Shown: in pieces, positions 61,826-64,000 of the stretch | How positions within the stretch are numbered: position 1 is the stretch's first letter | How the letters are laid out: each line of letters opens with the position of its first letter | Source: G965198795 sp965198795 | Lineage (GTDB): Bacteria > Pseudomonadota > Alphaproteobacteria > Rhodospirillales > Casp-alpha2 | DNA length: 64,000 nucleotides | Assembly: GCA_965198795.1 (NCBI GenBank) | Contig: OZ240674.1 | Location: 2,294,001-2,358,000, forward strand | Reading direction: 5' to 3' | Notes under the pieces: generated by a model | Database searches by the model: none | The model's input: only the letters and a program-made list of their open reading frames with translations | What the model was told of the DNA's origin: nothing | Position numbers and translations under genes: made by a program

Positions 61826-62693
61826 TCAGGGGCGGGAGGGCGGCCAAAGGTCCCTCCAACGGACTTTGGGGATTATTGCCGGGAACGGCCGGCTGCCTGA
61901 AATTCTTTTCGACGCCGCCAAAGCGTCCGCGCGGCCGGTCTTTGTGGTTTCCCTGGAAGGTCAAGGCGGCCTTGACAGATTTCCCGGCGCGGACGCCGTT
62001 GAGCTTCGTGCCGGAGCCGCAGGCGGCATTATCAAGGCGTTGAAGGGCCGTCAGGTGGATGATCTGGTTATGGCGGGCGGGCTGTCGCGTCCCAGTATGA
62101 AGTCGCTCAGACCGGACTTCTGGACCGCTAGGTTCCTTGCGAAAACCGGCGCTATGGCTTTCGGGGATGACGGCCTGTTGACGAGATTGGCGCGAGCATT
62201 GGAGGAATGGGAGGGCTTCACGGTCGTTGGCGCCCATGATGTCGCGCCGCGCCTGCTTGCGGACGAAGGGGTGCTGGCCGGGCCCGATCTATCCGCCGAT
62301 TTGACCGCCGCCGCCAGACGCGCCATGGAAGCGGCCTGGAGCTTGGGGGCGGAGGACAAGGGTCAGGCGGCCATCGCCAACGCAGAGAGCGTGCTCGCCT
62401 TGGAAGGCGTCGGCGGCACCGCCCGTATGTTGAGGAATTCACTTGATCATGCCGAAGGGTGTGGCGGCGCGGTTCTCGCCAAGCTGGCCAAGCCGCGGCA
62501 GGACCGGCGGATTGACCTGCCCGCCATTGGTCCGGACACCGTGAGACAGGCCGCGGACGCCGGTTTGTCGGCGATCATCGTGGAGGCGGACGGCTCTCTG
62601 ATTATCGATCTGGACGTGGTCAAGGAACTGGCCCGGGAACACGGGATCATGGTGATGGGCGTCCGCCCGCCCGCGATTGAGCCCGGTTCATGA
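61812..62693 (+). CDS. lpxI: UDP-2,3-diacylglucosamine diphosphatase LpxI
   Basis: 293 residues of the DUF1009 family, the alphaproteobacterial replacement for LpxH. LGIIAGNGRLPEILFDAAK, GALSRPS-like AGGLSRPSMKSLRPD, and IGPDTVRQAADAGLSAIIVE are visible. Overlaps lpxB by 4 bp. Confidence 0.94.
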   Translation: MTPPDQGREGGQRSLQRTLGIIAGNGRLPEILFDAAKASARPVFVVSLEGQGGLDRFPGADAVELRAGAAGGIIKALKGRQVDDLVMAGGLSRPSMKSLRPDFWTARFLAKTGAMAFGDDGLLTRLARALEEWEGFTVVGAHDVAPRLLADEGVLAGPDLSADLTAAARRAMEAAWSLGAEDKGQAAIANAESVLALEGVGGTARMLRNSLDHAEGCGGAVLAKLAKPRQDRRIDLPAIGPDTVRQAADAGLSAIIVEADGSLIIDLDVVKELAREHGIMVMGVRPPAIEPGS

Positions 62694-63859
62694 GCAAGCC
62701 CTTGGTCTATATGGTCGCCGGCGAGCCCTCTGGGGATGCGCTGGGGGCGCCTTTGATGGCCGCCTTGACAGGGGCGGCGGGGGGAGACGTCGCCTATGCG
62801 GGGATCGGCGGTCCCTTGATGGAGAAAGAGGGACTGAAGAGCCTGTTTCCCATGCCGGAGCTAACCGTTATGGGGCTGGCCGAGGTGATCCCCCAGATTC
62901 CCGGATTATTAAGGCGAGTCAACCAGACAGCGGACGATATCGTCGCCAAGAGCCCGGTGGCGGTCGTCACCATCGACAGTCCTGATTTTTCCTTCCGCGT
63001 CGCCAAACGGGTGAAAGCGCGCGCTCCGGAAATCCCGCTGATCCACTATGTGGCGCCAACCGTCTGGGCATGGCGTCCCGGCCGGGCGAGGAAGATCGCG
63101 GCCTTTCTGGATCATATCCTCTGCCTGTTTCGTTTTGAGCCGCCTTATTTTGAGCGTGAGGGGTTGGCGGCGAGTTTTGTCGGCCACCCGGTTTTGAGCG
63201 GCCGGATTCCGAACGGTGACGGTCCGGATTTCCGCAAGCGCCACAATATTCCGGCGGCCCAGCCGGTATTGACCGTCTTGCCTGGCAGCCGAAAGGGAGA
63301 GGTGGGACGCCTGCTGCCGGTGCTGCGCGAATGCGTCATGGCGCTTGCGCGTGATGTTCCGTCGCTTCATGTCGCCGTGCCGACGGTGGAAAACGTGCTG
63401 CCTGAGGTCCGGGCGGAGACGAACGCCTGGCCCGTGCCGGTAATGTTAATCAGCTCGGAGCATGAAAAGGCGGACGCCTTCGCCGCATCCGGGGCGGCTA
63501 TCGCAGCGTCCGGCACCGTGACGCTCGAGTTGGCGGCGGCGCGGGTGCCGGCTGTCGTGATTTACAAGGTCAACCCGGTTTCCGCCTTTTTGGGTAGGCT
63601 TTTGATCAAGTTTGAGTGGGTGAGCCTGCCCAACATTTTAATGAAAAAAGAAATCTATCCCGAGTTTCTGCAAGAAGACTGCATGCCCGCTAAAATTGTT
63701 CCGGCGGTGAAGGCCCGGTTGCTGGGAACGAACAAGGGTGAGACGGCGGAGGACTTGAGAGAGGTCCTCAAGCAGCTTGGCCCCTCCGGTCCGGCGCCCG
63801 CGGAAGCGGCCGCAGCGGCCGTGCGGAACGTCATCGGCGTTATTGGCGAACCGGCGTAA
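62690..63859 (+). CDS. lpxB: lipid-A-disaccharide synthase
   Basis: 389-residue GT-B glycosyltransferase (GT19). VAGEPSGDALGAPLM, HYVAPTVWAWRPGRARKIA, LPGSRKGEVGRLLPVL and AASGTVTLELA are diagnostic. Condenses lipid X with UDP-diacylglucosamine. Confidence 0.96.
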   Translation: MSKPLVYMVAGEPSGDALGAPLMAALTGAAGGDVAYAGIGGPLMEKEGLKSLFPMPELTVMGLAEVIPQIPGLLRRVNQTADDIVAKSPVAVVTIDSPDFSFRVAKRVKARAPEIPLIHYVAPTVWAWRPGRARKIAAFLDHILCLFRFEPPYFEREGLAASFVGHPVLSGRIPNGDGPDFRKRHNIPAAQPVLTVLPGSRKGEVGRLLPVLRECVMALARDVPSLHVAVPTVENVLPEVRAETNAWPVPVMLISSEHEKADAFAASGAAIAASGTVTLELAAARVPAVVIYKVNPVSAFLGRLLIKFEWVSLPNILMKKEIYPEFLQEDCMPAKIVPAVKARLLGTNKGETAEDLREVLKQLGPSGPAPAEAAAAAVRNVIGVIGEPA

Positions 63860-63922
63860 AAAAGGGGTGTAGTCCGTAATTTTGTGCCTTGGCCATAGTA
63901 ATGGAAAAGAAAGGAGCATCCT

Positions 63923-64000
63923 ATGGCTGTCGAGCAAGAAGTTTTGGATGCATTGTTGTCAGATCGCGATCCTGCGGCCGTATTTAGGCGCGATGGTCTG
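63923..64000 (+). CDS. IS256-family transposase, start only
   Basis: 26 codons before the window ends: AVEQEVLDALLSDRDPAAVF and RRDGL. This resembles the N-terminus of mutator-type (IS256) transposases, as in LDALLEGRDPxxVFxxDGLxDDL. AAAGGAG precedes the ATG. The sequence just after lpxB (GGGGTGTAGTCCGTAATTTT) is a plausible left IS end. Confidence 0.65.
   Translation, partial: MAVEQEVLDALLSDRDPAAVFRRDGL

Overview
The window is a GC-rich bacterial chromosome segment, most likely from an alphaproteobacterium of the Rhodospirillales type. Evidence is the short ProRS without the insertion domain, a single RelA/SpoT homologue, LpxI, DUF4170 and DUF1640 proteins, and the gene orders rpoZ-rsh-pdxJ-acpS-lepB-rnc-era and rpsB-tsf-pyrH-frr-uppS-cdsA-dxr-rseP-bamA-ompH-lpxD-fabZ-lpxA-lpxI-lpxB. 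The assignment is inferred from gene content, not from a phylogeny.

Layout. 1-8.5 kb: a cut-off PAS protein, tRNA-Glu, then housekeeping metabolism (fbp, a DHH phosphoesterase, an O-acetylhomoserine sulfhydrylase, enoyl-CoA hydratase, a thioesterase) and rplM-rpsI. 8.6-16.9 kb: an accessory block resembling a defence island. It holds a RES toxin with an unusually long HTH antitoxin, a four-helix membrane protein of unknown function, and a complete type III restriction-modification pair whose mod gene carries a TTCCCC hexamer tract. 16.9-26 kb: IS1595- and IS5-family wreckage and short tandem repeats, with a DUF1640 protein, a chemoreceptor, a glyoxalase, an ABM-fold protein and a flavin monooxygenase between them. 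26-34 kb: proS, a DJ-1/PfpI protein, lolC-lolD and dnaE. 34-38.7 kb: a second degraded zone with broken TauD-like and TauE/SafE-like genes. Two decayed IS1595 copies in opposite orientation there bracket a globin-chemoreceptor fusion and an orphan phnM. 38.7-48.6 kb: GST, DUF4170, a type 5 uracil-DNA glycosylase, a NYN RNase, folK and the rpoZ-to-era run. 49.3-63.9 kb: the intact translation, isoprenoid, outer-membrane and lipid A cluster, followed by the start of an IS256-family transposase.

Two themes run through the window. One is GC-rich palindromic repeats in many intergenic gaps. The other is direct tandem duplication of 6-30 bp units in pseudogenes, intergenic DNA and a few coding tails. 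In one case a 13-bp duplication has visibly frameshifted a transposase.
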